Positions 18,948 through 28,065 of a stretch of 64,000 nucleotides of DNA are shown one piece after another. The translations under genes were made by a program, and so were the position numbers. Origin of the DNA: Keguizhuia sedimenti (GTDB taxonomy: Bacteria; Pseudomonadota; Gammaproteobacteria; Burkholderiales; Burkholderiaceae_D); assembly GCA_030715135.1 (NCBI GenBank), contig JAUYVH010000009.1, positions 1-64,000 of the forward strand, written 5' to 3'. The notes under the pieces were generated by a model, which did not search any database, was not told the DNA's origin, and was given only the letters and a program-made list of their open reading frames with translations. Position 1 is the stretch's first letter. Every line of letters starts with the position of its first letter.

Positions 18948-19016
18948 ACCGGGTTGTAGCGAATTCCGGTCTCGATTTTGGAATTGCCTGCGCTGCAGAA
19001 AATCACTCCGGCAGGA

Positions 19017-19646
19017 TCATTCCGGCCGGGGAACGTCAGCCGATCCGAAGGGTTCATCGTCCAGGAGTTTCTTCGACGCTTCGCCCCACTCACGAACGCC
19101 GTCTGCCGCCCCGGATGCGCCTTGCTCGCCGCCTGCGCCGGTATTGGGCTCTTTGCCCGCCTGCATACCGGAAGCTGATTGCTTGCCCGACGACCCTGCC
19201 GTGACAGGCGCAGAAGGAGAGGAAACCATTTCCACCAATTGCTCGACATCTTCTTTCTGTGCGCCATCGGGCGTTTTGGTTGCAATATCGCCGAGCGCCA
19301 CAATGCCGACCAGCTTATGCTGCTCATCATGGGATACCACCGGCACGCGGCGAATCTGGCTGTCGGCCATCTGGATCATGACTTCATCCAGCGGCTGATC
19401 TTCGAAGCACCAGCGGATATCCTTGCTCATGATTTCATCGACATGCGCATCGGAAGGTGATTTGCCCGCCGCAGTGGCGCGTACGGTTATGTCGCGGTCC
19501 GTGATCATCCCGACCAGGCGGTCGCCGTCGCATACGGGCAAGGAACCGACATTCAGTTCGTCCATCATCTGGGCCGCACGCTGCAGGCTTTCCTGCGGCG
19601 AAACGAACTGGACATTTTTGCTCATTACTTCAGACACCATTTGCAT
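19017..19646 (-). CDS. CBS-domain pair protein
   Basis: 209 residues. Two tandem CBS modules (about 7-60 and 72-125) carry the repeated GSLPVCDGDRLVGMITDRDI and RRVPVVSHDEQHKLVGIVAL motifs; such pairs bind adenosyl ligands and act as energy or redox sensors. The last ~70 residues are a low-complexity Gly/Ser/Ala-rich tail with no domain. A strong GGAGGAGG site precedes the ATG. It is monocistronic with its own terminator. The regulated partner is unknown. Confidence 0.9.
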   Translation of the reverse strand: MQMVSEVMSKNVQFVSPQESLQRAAQMMDELNVGSLPVCDGDRLVGMITDRDITVRATAAGKSPSDAHVDEIMSKDIRWCFEDQPLDEVMIQMADSQIRRVPVVSHDEQHKLVGIVALGDIATKTPDGAQKEDVEQLVEMVSSPSAPVTAGSSGKQSASGMQAGKEPNTGAGGEQGASGAADGVREWGEASKKLLDDEPFGSADVPRPE

Positions 19647-19823
19647 GATCGCCTCCTCCGGTTGGACATGCCGGTTAGATGAACGGATCCGTACATAGGT
19701 TCGGACATGTCTTCAGCAAGGAGCAAGTTTTCAATTGAAATTTCAGCCTGGCCGGCTACCTGAGAACAGCTTTTCTCATTTGCCCGGATTCAAACATGGG
19801 GCATCGACGACTGCGTAGCCTTC

Positions 19824-20783
19824 TTATTCGGAAAGCCGCGCAGTCTCCGCAGATCCGCAGGAAGGAAGCCCGTAATGGGGAATGTGAACCGGAGCTGCAT
19901 CGGCAGGGGATGGGATGGCAAGGGTCGCTGCATCTACCGGACGCGCCCATACCTGGAATTTCACGGGTTCGACGTTGCCGTAAAAGCTGGCAAACGCGGC
20001 ATCCACCGCGTCGAGACCGTGCGCAATTTTCACCATTCCTTTGAACGAGCGGTTATAGCGCGCATCGAAAATATTCCACTGTCCCGAAAAATAAATTTCC
20101 GCATAGGCATGGAAATCGACGCCTATATCGTTTTCGCCTTCGACTGCATTGTCTTCCGTTCGAGGGATGTAGCCGGCCACATAGCGTGCGGGAATATCCA
20201 GCGCCCGGCAAAGGGCGATCACCACATGTGAGAAATCGCGGCATACGCCATATCCTCGTTGAATCGCTTCAAGCGCCGACAGCGTCGAATCTCCCGAACC
20301 ATAGCGATACTCAAGATTCCGGTGAACCCAGTTGCAGATCGCGTGGGCCTGCTCGCCCGGATGAGGTATGTCGCCGAATTTTTGCGCTGCAAACTGGAGC
20401 AGCTTATCCGAGTCGCAATAACGGCTAGGGAGGGCATAGCGCATTATTTCCAGCGGTAATGCCTGCAAGGAATCAGCATTGGCCGAAAATAGGGGCTGCT
20501 TGGAGCATTCGGCGGCATTTACCAATGCTTCGTAACGAAATTCGTTGTATCCGGCGACGAGGACGGTTTTCAGTATCCGGTTGCCATATAAGTCTGTCAT
20601 GCGATCGACCGGCATATCGACGCTGGAAGTCAGCTTTTCTTCGACTATGGTTTGCCCGGATTGAGAATGCGGCTGAAGCATAAAGAATGCCGGCGTCGGT
20701 TTGGGTGCAACATATCCTAATGTGCATCCGATCTCGATAATGGAGGCAGTAGAGGGTGCTTCAAAAAGCGGCTCGCGTATCAT
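19824..20783 (-). CDS. Transglutaminase-like cysteine peptidase-fold protein
   Basis: About 320 residues from the ATG at 20783. The transglutaminase core shows the Cys in GYGVCRDFSHVVIALCR, the His in VDFHAYAEIYF and the Asp in WNIFDARYN, the full catalytic triad, preceded by the usual N-terminal beta domain. Bacterial members include proteases and amidases of uncertain substrate, often next to alpha-E or circularly permuted ATP-grasp genes; none is seen here. No signal peptide is visible, so it is probably cytoplasmic. Confidence 0.88.
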   Translation of the reverse strand: MIREPLFEAPSTASIIEIGCTLGYVAPKPTPAFFMLQPHSQSGQTIVEEKLTSSVDMPVDRMTDLYGNRILKTVLVAGYNEFRYEALVNAAECSKQPLFSANADSLQALPLEIMRYALPSRYCDSDKLLQFAAQKFGDIPHPGEQAHAICNWVHRNLEYRYGSGDSTLSALEAIQRGYGVCRDFSHVVIALCRALDIPARYVAGYIPRTEDNAVEGENDIGVDFHAYAEIYFSGQWNIFDARYNRSFKGMVKIAHGLDAVDAAFASFYGNVEPVKFQVWARPVDAATLAIPSPADAAPVHIPHYGLPSCGSAETARLSE

Positions 20784-21596
20784 CTTGGACTGGAGGCCTT
20801 CGCGTTGGGCGTGACAGGGCATATGGATCCCGACTGCATGGTGCCCGGTCAGGTATTCACGATCCTCTGGCTGATACTATTCCGTTGGTTCGGATCCGAA
20901 CGAAATAGGAAAATCATCTTGATCAGAAATTCCTGGGCACGCCGGAACCGACCCAGGATGCAATATATTTTGACGATCGCAATGAATCCTGTCCGTACGA
21001 ATGCGAACATATAAAAAATACTAGATCACTTGTTTGCATTAACAAGGGCCTTTGAATAATTTCAGGATGTTCGGAAACGCCGTTGCTCTTGTCAGGTTCA
21101 AATACCAGAGGCGATGCAATAAAACGATGCTTTCTTTTAAAGCGGTTCAACAAAAACCGGCATAAATCTGCATTCATTTCGCATCGACATGCTTCGTCGC
21201 GATCCATAGGACACAGAATTGCAAAGTCGGCTGCGGCGCGCGTTTGCGTAGCGGCGCAGGCTGGGATGACGGTCCCATATTGCGATATATCTGAACTGGC
21301 TGAGCTGGGATCAGTCCGGCGCATGCAATCTTTTATTAGATGGCCCGGACGCCTCTAAAGTTTTTGCATCGAGCTTCCGGTTGCGTCTGAACGGTTCAAC
21401 TGCCTGCATGACCTTGCTGCGGATTCCCGGTTCGGACGGGAAAGGCCGGAATCGGCCGCGATGTGGAGCATGGATCCGGACCATGCCTTGTGCACGGTAT
21501 AAGCCGAAAGGAAAGGGACGATCACATCGTGGCCGCACGCCTGTCATTCAATGCGTTACATGCATGCCGCCGCTTTGTCACCATGGAACATTGGAT
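20784..21596. other. Intergenic region without a recognised gene
   Basis: About 810 bp upstream of the transglutaminase-like gene. Open frames on both strands (20923-21324 minus, 21083-21358 plus, 21311-21547 minus) have no ribosome-binding sites and no family resemblance. An inverted repeat near 21437-21455 (GGCCGGAATCGGCC) is the only structure noted. Confidence 0.45.
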
Positions 21597-21818
21597 TCAA
21601 TGACTTTGTTCATCCAGTTCCGCATCGGCACTCAGATCAGTCTGATGATCCGTGCGGGTCTCATTCGCAACGTCTGCCGAGTCCAGTGCCGCCTGAAGTA
21701 TTTCCTGCATCAACTCCTGGTTGGTTGCGATATCTTCCGGGATGCTGTGGCGCGGAAGTATTGCCAGCTCGGTCGCCTTCTGGACACCGGCTTGCAACAT
21801 TTGATCGGTAATTAGCAT
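21597..21818 (-). CDS. Small acidic hypothetical protein
   Basis: 73 residues starting at the ATG at 21818, with AAGGG upstream; an upstream in-frame start at 21878 is less likely. The protein is helical and strongly acidic at the C-terminus, with a conserved-looking middle (LPRHSIPEDIATNQELMQEI). It has no signal or membrane segment. Family unknown; the good start site and composition support a real gene. Confidence 0.55.
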   Translation of the reverse strand: MLITDQMLQAGVQKATELAILPRHSIPEDIATNQELMQEILQAALDSADVANETRTDHQTDLSADAELDEQSH

Positions 21819-22107
21819 GGCATACCCTTTCCATGGAATACGTTGACGTCCAATCGGGCGTGATGCTTGGTCATCCAAACATAAAATCAGCCTGGCGCGT
21901 CTGACATGTTTGCTATTTTGCGCATTTCATCATTTTTGATCGGTATGACAGCGTACATAGAAGATGAAAATTCAAAATTCTTCGTTTTCTTTTGAGCGCA
22001 AAAAACGAAATTTCCCGCGGACAAATCCATGGGCTGAAAAACGGTTTTATCTTTTCAGTTTCGCGATTTCCGGGAGTACATGGTCAACTGTAATTGCTCG
22101 GCTATAT

Positions 22108-24522
22108 TTATTCGACAGCCTTGCGAATATCCTCGAAGATTTTCTCGATGTCGCGCCGCGTGCGTTCTGCATTACGTTCAAATTCACGCAGATCCTTCAG
22201 TATGTCGCGCATCGTTCGGTCGCCGCCTTGCTGCTTTTCCTTTGGTTCGGGTTGTCTGGCCGGGGGCGGGGGCGACTCGGACGGCTTGTCGCCAAACAGA
22301 TCCTCCAGCCAGTCCACGACCGGACCCCATACCGAGGAGCCGGGCAACTCGTCGCGTGCGCGCGGGAATTGGGCGCGCGTATCGATCAGCCGGGCATTGG
22401 CCGTCCGCTGGAAAAAGTCGCCGACCACGGGAAGGGCATTGTGCGCGCCCTGACCCCAGTAGCTGCTGCGCATCGTGACGCGCGAATCATTGAAGCCGAC
22501 CCATGCGCCGGTCACGAGGCGCGGATGCATCAGCAGGAACCATCCGTCGGTGTTGTCCTGCGTCGTGCCGGTCTTGCCTGCAACATCGGCACGGATGCCG
22601 AACTGGGTGCGGATTGCCTGGCCGGTGCCCTGGTTGACTGCACCGCGCAGCATTTTCACGAGTTCTTCGGAAGTTCTCTTCGAGATTGCCTGTTGTGCCT
22701 TGGTGGAAAATTCGACCAGCACCTTGCCGTTCTTGTCCTCGATACGGGTGACCAGCATCGGCTTGCGGTAGCTGCCGCCGCCCGCCAGCGTGCCGTAGGC
22801 CGCCGCCATTTCGGCGAGCGTCACGGGGCTCGTGCCGAGCGCAAGCGCAGGCACCGCATGCAGGCGGCTGTCGCGCACGCCGGCCCGGCGCGCAAAATCA
22901 GCTGTCTTTTCCGGGCCGATACGTTCCATCACCTGTGCCGTGATCGTATTCTTCGAGTACATCAGCCCTTCGTATGCAGTCATCGGCCTTCCGGTCGGCC
23001 GCGAAATATCTTCCGGACGCCAGACGGTGCCGTCGCGCATCTTGAATTCGCGCACTTCATCGATGAAGGTCTGGTCCGGCGCCATGCCGCCATCCAGCGC
23101 AGCGCCGTACACGAAGGGCTTGAAGGTGGAACCGGGCTGACGCTGCGCGCGTGCCACATGATCATATTGATCGGTATTGAAATCGCGGCTTCCAACCCAT
23201 GCCTTGACATCGCCGGAAGTCGGATCGAGAGCAAGGAAACCGGCTTCCAGCCGGGTCTTTTCATTGCGCAATGCCGTCATGAATTCCTTGTCGGCACGCA
23301 GGCTTGCGAGCACGGCTGCAGGATCTTCGCCGTTCGCGGTCCGGTTGCGGTAGGCGCCGGACTCCCGAACGAAGGCATCGACCAGATTGCTTCGTGTTTT
23401 CCAGAAGTGATCGAATGGCCGTACCCGCTGACGCGTATCAACATACGTCCAGACCGAAGTCGACATCAGCCGCTCCGAAGGGATGCCCCATTCCACATCG
23501 GCCACTGCCTGCAGTGCGTTCATCTGCCGTGCAACAGCCTGGTTGGCGATTGCCTGCATGCGTGAATCGAGCGTAGTGTAGACCTTCAAGCCGTCGGAGT
23601 AGATGTTGTAGTCGTTCTGGTCGGCCCATTCCACCAGCCATTTGCGCACATGTTCCGCAAAGTGCGGCGCAATGCCGCGCGCTTCCTTCTGGCGTTCGAA
23701 ATCCAGCCGTATCGGGCGTCGCTTGAGCGATTCGAAGGATTCCTGGGTCAATGCGCCATGCTTGACCATCTGCGCCAGCACGACATTGCGCCGGCTGGTT
23801 GCGCGTTCGAGATTGAATACCGGGTTGTAGTAACTCGTGCCTTTCAGCATGCCGATCAGCGTGGCGCTTTCCAGCATGTTGAGCTTGACCGCCGGCTTGT
23901 CGAAGTAGGTGCGCGCCGCCATCTCGATGCCGAAAGCATTGTAAAGAAACGGTACGGTGTTCAGATAGGTTTCAAGGATTTCATCCTTGGTATAGGCATG
24001 CTCGATCTTGAGCGCCGTGATGGTTTCCTTGATCTTGCGTGCAATGGACCGGCTGCGCCCGATCTCTTCCGGATAGAGATTGCGCGCAAGCTGCTGGGTG
24101 ATGGTCGAGCCGCCTTCAACCTTTCCGCTCAGCGTGCGCAGGGCTGCACCGCCCAGGCGGTAAAAATCGATGCCGTAATGCTGATAGAAGCGATGATCCT
24201 CGGTTGCAATCAGTGCCTTCACGACGTGCGGTGCAATGCGGTTCAGCGGAACCCATTCCCTGTTGAAACGTTTATAGGTTGCGAGACGTTGTCCGTCCAC
24301 CGAAACCAGGATGCTGGGTTGTTCGACCTTTGCCTTGGACAAATCGGCAATACTGGGCGTTAAGGGAATCAGGGCAAGGACATACAGGCAGAGAATAATA
24401 ACCCCCGCAAGGCCTAGCGAAATCAATGCCTTGAAGCCGGCTCTGATACGGACGGGTAGCGCCTGCTGCGCATCGCGAACGGTGATGAAATAGCCTTTTA
24501 CCCGTTGCAGCGTTCTGCGCAT
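22108..24522 (-). CDS. Bifunctional penicillin-binding protein, PBP1A type
   Basis: About 804 residues from the ATG at 24522 (a TTG at 24552 is also possible). It polymerises and cross-links peptidoglycan. One transmembrane helix (ISLGLAGVIILCLYVLALI) is followed by the GT51 glycosyltransferase, with its catalytic Glu in ATEDHRFYQHYGID and GGSTITQQLARNLYPE. The transpeptidase has the SxxK motif GSTFKPFVYG, SKN in YSKNTITAQV and KTGTT. After the catalytic domain come a Pro-rich linker and a highly charged Arg/Glu/Asp helix of about 45 residues (starting near RTMRDILKDLREFERNAE), unusual for a plain PBP1A. It is monocistronic. Confidence 0.93.
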   Translation of the reverse strand: MRRTLQRVKGYFITVRDAQQALPVRIRAGFKALISLGLAGVIILCLYVLALIPLTPSIADLSKAKVEQPSILVSVDGQRLATYKRFNREWVPLNRIAPHVVKALIATEDHRFYQHYGIDFYRLGGAALRTLSGKVEGGSTITQQLARNLYPEEIGRSRSIARKIKETITALKIEHAYTKDEILETYLNTVPFLYNAFGIEMAARTYFDKPAVKLNMLESATLIGMLKGTSYYNPVFNLERATSRRNVVLAQMVKHGALTQESFESLKRRPIRLDFERQKEARGIAPHFAEHVRKWLVEWADQNDYNIYSDGLKVYTTLDSRMQAIANQAVARQMNALQAVADVEWGIPSERLMSTSVWTYVDTRQRVRPFDHFWKTRSNLVDAFVRESGAYRNRTANGEDPAAVLASLRADKEFMTALRNEKTRLEAGFLALDPTSGDVKAWVGSRDFNTDQYDHVARAQRQPGSTFKPFVYGAALDGGMAPDQTFIDEVREFKMRDGTVWRPEDISRPTGRPMTAYEGLMYSKNTITAQVMERIGPEKTADFARRAGVRDSRLHAVPALALGTSPVTLAEMAAAYGTLAGGGSYRKPMLVTRIEDKNGKVLVEFSTKAQQAISKRTSEELVKMLRGAVNQGTGQAIRTQFGIRADVAGKTGTTQDNTDGWFLLMHPRLVTGAWVGFNDSRVTMRSSYWGQGAHNALPVVGDFFQRTANARLIDTRAQFPRARDELPGSSVWGPVVDWLEDLFGDKPSESPPPPARQPEPKEKQQGGDRTMRDILKDLREFERNAERTRRDIEKIFEDIRKAVE

Positions 24523-24757
24523 TGCCGAGTCGGGGACGGTCTCGTTTTCCAAGATTCTTGTATTCAGAAAGTAACGTTACCCGTAGTTTATCCGAGGCAT
24601 TGCATGGCCGCTTATTAAATATCCGGACAGGACGCCTGGCGAACGGTCAAGGGCATCGGCAACTGCGCTCGCGTGGCAAACTTGGCAAATGAATTTTGGT
24701 CGAACCGGGAAACATCATCTTGTTTGAACGAACGCATGCCAGGATAAGGAGCTGCAG

Positions 24758-25189
24758 ATGGAAATTCCTTTCGGAGGAAAATGTGCTTGCGGTACGGTCA
24801 CGTTTCAATGCGCCACTTACCCCTTGGCTATGTACAACTGCCATTGCCGCGCATGCCAGCAGACGAGCGGTGCTCCCTACGTACCCCTGATCGTGACGAA
24901 TTTGGACAAAGTGGAGATGTCCGGCAATTACCGCCTCCTTAAAAGTTACGTGAGCGACGACCCGCATTCTCAGCGGGCAGTATGCCCGGAATGCAGATCC
25001 GTGTTATTCGCCGCCAACGACACTTTTCCGGAAATACTGCTCATTCATGCCATGGCGCTGGACGATCCCAGCTGCTTCCTTCCCGTTGCCGACATCTGGA
25101 CATCCGATGCCCAACCCTGGGTTGCCATGGACACGCATATACCCAAAGTATTCAAATCGCCGCCGATTCTGGGCGAACAGGTGATATGA
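24758..25189 (+). CDS. GFA-family zinc protein (glutathione-dependent formaldehyde-activating type)
   Basis: 143 residues. The fold is marked by the zinc-binding Cys motifs GKCACGTVTFQC, NCHCRACQQTSGAPYV and AVCPECRSVLF. Members of the GFA (DUF636) family bind two zincs; one was described as speeding S-hydroxymethylglutathione formation, but the role of most members is unproven. AAGGAG stands six bases before the ATG. It is divergent from the PBP gene and alone in its orientation. Confidence 0.9.
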   Translation: MEIPFGGKCACGTVTFQCATYPLAMYNCHCRACQQTSGAPYVPLIVTNLDKVEMSGNYRLLKSYVSDDPHSQRAVCPECRSVLFAANDTFPEILLIHAMALDDPSCFLPVADIWTSDAQPWVAMDTHIPKVFKSPPILGEQVI

Positions 25190-25503
25190 CAAGCCGGAAT
25201 TTTCCGTCCAGACCGGCGGTAAGAACGCGGATGGCATTGCGGGAGAGCAGGTTGAATCTCCTGTCTGCACTGGGCTGTCCGGTCAGGATCAAGCTATGCT
25301 TTCAAATGCGCAAGTCCTGCGAAATTGCCACGATGCTTATGCCTTGCGGCTATCCTCAATGCAAGGCCATTACCCCCTGAGCATGAAGCCGGTCCGGTCT
25401 TTAAGGCTTTGCGCATTCCGCAAAGCTGTTGTGCCTCGCATTGATGTCCGCCACGGCCAGATCGAAGACACCGGCTTCGCACCCCGTAAGCCTTTCCATG
25501 GAG
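25190..25503. other. Intergenic region between convergent genes
   Basis: About 314 bp between the GFA gene and the end of opgH. No gene, clear hairpin or terminator is recognised. Confidence 0.45.
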
Positions 25504-28065
25504 TTATGCGCGAAATGCTGAGAGCTGATGATGGTCTTGCCGGATTGCCTGCGCGGAATCGGCTGCGACCGAATCCGCGCAGGCATCCTGCTTTTGACTC
25601 CACTTTGCCAGCATCTGCTGCGATGACCATGCGTGCAGGTGCAGCTTCGACAGGCAGACCGCATCGTCCAGGATCATGCCCTGCTGCACGGCACTCAGCG
25701 ACTCGGGCGCCTGATGCAGGGTGCGCCTGACCAGGCTTTCGTACAGGCCGCTGTTGCGACGCGCCCGGACGGCCGAGCAGGCCAGGGCGTTCAGTGCCGG
25801 ATCGACGACCATGTCCGCGAAGCGGGGTGCAGGCTTGGCGGTGAGTACGTAATGCGCGGTCGCCAGCAATTCCCTGGGCGTTTGGACTTCTTCCGGTATC
25901 ACGAACAGGCCGCTGCGCGATGCGCTGCGACCGAGCGATACCCTGCTCGTATAAGCCGACACGAGAGGAGAGAGCGCCAGGCCGCCGGCGATCGGCAGAA
26001 TCCACAGCAGCAGCGCCGGGTTGAGCGCATAGATGCCTGCGCCCCAGGCGATGCCGAGCAGTGCATGGAAGCCATGCTTGCCGAGCGCTTCGCGCCAATG
26101 CGTCTCCGAGTCCTCGCGCGGCGGCGATTTCCAGTGGATCGCGATGCCCAGGAAAGCCGCCAGCACGAAGCGGGTATGGAACAGCATGCGTACCGGCGCA
26201 AGCAGCATGGACACCAGCATTTCGATGACCATGCTGGCAATCACGCGCAGCACGCCGCCGTACTGCCGCGCTCCGTGCAGGCAGACCAGCAGCACGCTCA
26301 GGACTTTGGGCAGGAACAGCAGGCCGAGCGTCGCGGAAAAGAGCGCAATGGCTTTTTCCGGATGCCATTGCGGCCAGATCGGGAAGAGCTGGCGCGGTTC
26401 CAGGAAATACTGCGGCTCGATCAGCGTGTGCATGCCCAGCAGGACGGTCGAGAGCATCAGGAACAGCAGCCAGATCGGTGCGGACAGGTAAGCCATGACG
26501 CCGGTGGCGAACACGCCCCGGTGCACCGGGTGCATGCCGCGCGCGGTGATGAGACGGAAATTCATCAGGTTGCCGTGGCACCACCGGCGGTCGCGCTTGA
26601 GCTCATCCAGCAGGTTGGGCGGCACTTCTTCATAGCTGCCTTCCACGTCGTAGGCGATCCAGACTTTCCATCCAGCGCGCCGCATCAGCGCCGCTTCGAC
26701 AAAGTCGTGCGAAAGGATTTCGCCGGCCAGCGAACCACGCCCCGGCAAGGGCGAGAGCACGCAATGCTTCATCAGCGGAGCCATCCGGATGATGGCGTTG
26801 TGGCCCCAGTAGTGCGATTCGCCGAGCTGCCAGTAATGCAGGCCGGCCGTGAACAGCGGACCGTAGACGCGGGTCGAGAACTGCTGGATGCGCGCATACA
26901 GGGTTTCGCGTCCGACTGCAACCGGCGCGGTCTGGATGATGCCCGCGTCCGGATGCGCTTCCATCATGCACACCAGCTTGGTGACGCATTCGCCGGTCAT
27001 CACGCTGTCAGCGTCGAGCACGATCATGTAGCGGTAGTTCTTGCCCCAGCGGCGGCAGAAATCGTCGATGTTGCCGCTCTTGCGCTTCACGCGCCGCTTG
27101 CGATGGCGGTAGAAGATCCGCCCGAAGCCGTCCACCGCCTTGCACAGCTCGGCCCACAGGCCCAGTTCCGCCGCGCGTGCATCGCCCTCGCTGCTGTCGC
27201 TCAGGATAAAGAAATCGAAGCGGTCCAGCTCTCCTGTCGCCCGGATGGATTCATAGGTGGCGCGCAGGCCCGCGATCACCCGCGTCGCGTCTTCGTTGCA
27301 GATGGGCATGACGATAGCCGTGCGCGCATTTGGCGGTATCGGAGCCGGCGCATAATCATTGCCGGAAATCGCATAGCGGTCCTTGCCGCGCAGCAGCACG
27401 AGAAAGCCTGCCATCGCGGTCCAGAACCCTGCCGAGACCCAGCAGAACAGCAACGCGAACAGGGACAGCAGCAGCCATTCGAGATCGCCCTCGCCTTGGT
27501 AGGGCAGGACGCTGCGCATGTAATAGGTCGCAGCGGCGGTCTGCCCCAGCATCAACATCAGGAGCACGGCACGCCGCACGTTGCCGAAGTAAAAATGGCT
27601 GTGGCCAGGCGCGGGTGTTTCCGTGTCTGTTTCCTGCAGGGGCGGCAGGTTAGCGGGCCAGGGGTTGCGCCGGCTTTCCGGCCGACGCACGTTCCAGTCG
27701 GACTTGCGGCGCAGCAGCGTGTCGGCTGCGCGCGTGACCGGGTTGAGGATGCCCCAGCGCACCGGCGCAATCGGTGTACGGTTCACAGGCGGCGCAATAG
27801 GCAGGGAACCGGTCGGGCGCATGGTTTCCTGCTCGTCCTGTGCAAGCGCAGGGGGGCCGTATGCGAGTGCAAGCCTTGTGGCAACTGAAGCGAGCGCAGG
27901 ATTGTCATGGTCCGCCTGCAGTCCGGCCAACGCATGGTGCGTCTGTGTCAGCCCAGGTAGGTCGGTATCGGTGTGCGAGGAAAGCGCGCGGCGCTGTATG
28001 TCATTAAGCGGCAAGCGATCAAGATAGTCCTTGTCCCTCTGGCATGTGTCGTTGTCCTGCATCAT
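25504..28065 (-). CDS. opgH: Glucans biosynthesis glucosyltransferase H
   Basis: 853 residues. OpgH polymerises UDP-glucose into the beta-1,2 backbone of osmoregulated periplasmic glucans and moves the chain across the inner membrane. The GT2 domain shows YMIVLDADSVMTGECVTKLV and the QxxRW-type motif as KRDRRWCHGNLMNFRLI. Several transmembrane helices flank it (VLLMLMLGQTAAATYYMRSV; VMAYLSAPIWLLFLMLSTVL). The start overlaps the opgG stop (ATGA), so translation is coupled. Gene order opgG-opgH is the normal one. Confidence 0.96.
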   Translation of the reverse strand: MMQDNDTCQRDKDYLDRLPLNDIQRRALSSHTDTDLPGLTQTHHALAGLQADHDNPALASVATRLALAYGPPALAQDEQETMRPTGSLPIAPPVNRTPIAPVRWGILNPVTRAADTLLRRKSDWNVRRPESRRNPWPANLPPLQETDTETPAPGHSHFYFGNVRRAVLLMLMLGQTAAATYYMRSVLPYQGEGDLEWLLLSLFALLFCWVSAGFWTAMAGFLVLLRGKDRYAISGNDYAPAPIPPNARTAIVMPICNEDATRVIAGLRATYESIRATGELDRFDFFILSDSSEGDARAAELGLWAELCKAVDGFGRIFYRHRKRRVKRKSGNIDDFCRRWGKNYRYMIVLDADSVMTGECVTKLVCMMEAHPDAGIIQTAPVAVGRETLYARIQQFSTRVYGPLFTAGLHYWQLGESHYWGHNAIIRMAPLMKHCVLSPLPGRGSLAGEILSHDFVEAALMRRAGWKVWIAYDVEGSYEEVPPNLLDELKRDRRWCHGNLMNFRLITARGMHPVHRGVFATGVMAYLSAPIWLLFLMLSTVLLGMHTLIEPQYFLEPRQLFPIWPQWHPEKAIALFSATLGLLFLPKVLSVLLVCLHGARQYGGVLRVIASMVIEMLVSMLLAPVRMLFHTRFVLAAFLGIAIHWKSPPREDSETHWREALGKHGFHALLGIAWGAGIYALNPALLLWILPIAGGLALSPLVSAYTSRVSLGRSASRSGLFVIPEEVQTPRELLATAHYVLTAKPAPRFADMVVDPALNALACSAVRARRNSGLYESLVRRTLHQAPESLSAVQQGMILDDAVCLSKLHLHAWSSQQMLAKWSQKQDACADSVAADSAQAIRQDHHQLSAFRA

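Noticed and set aside
20923-21324. Minus-strand open frame of 133 codons
   Set aside because: No ribosome-binding site, random-looking composition and no recognisable domain.
25633-27888. Long plus-strand open frame (751 codons) opposite opgH
   Set aside because: It is antisense to a clearly real glucosyltransferase, starts without a binding site and has a composition rich in Arg, His and Gln typical of the reverse strand of a GC-rich gene.
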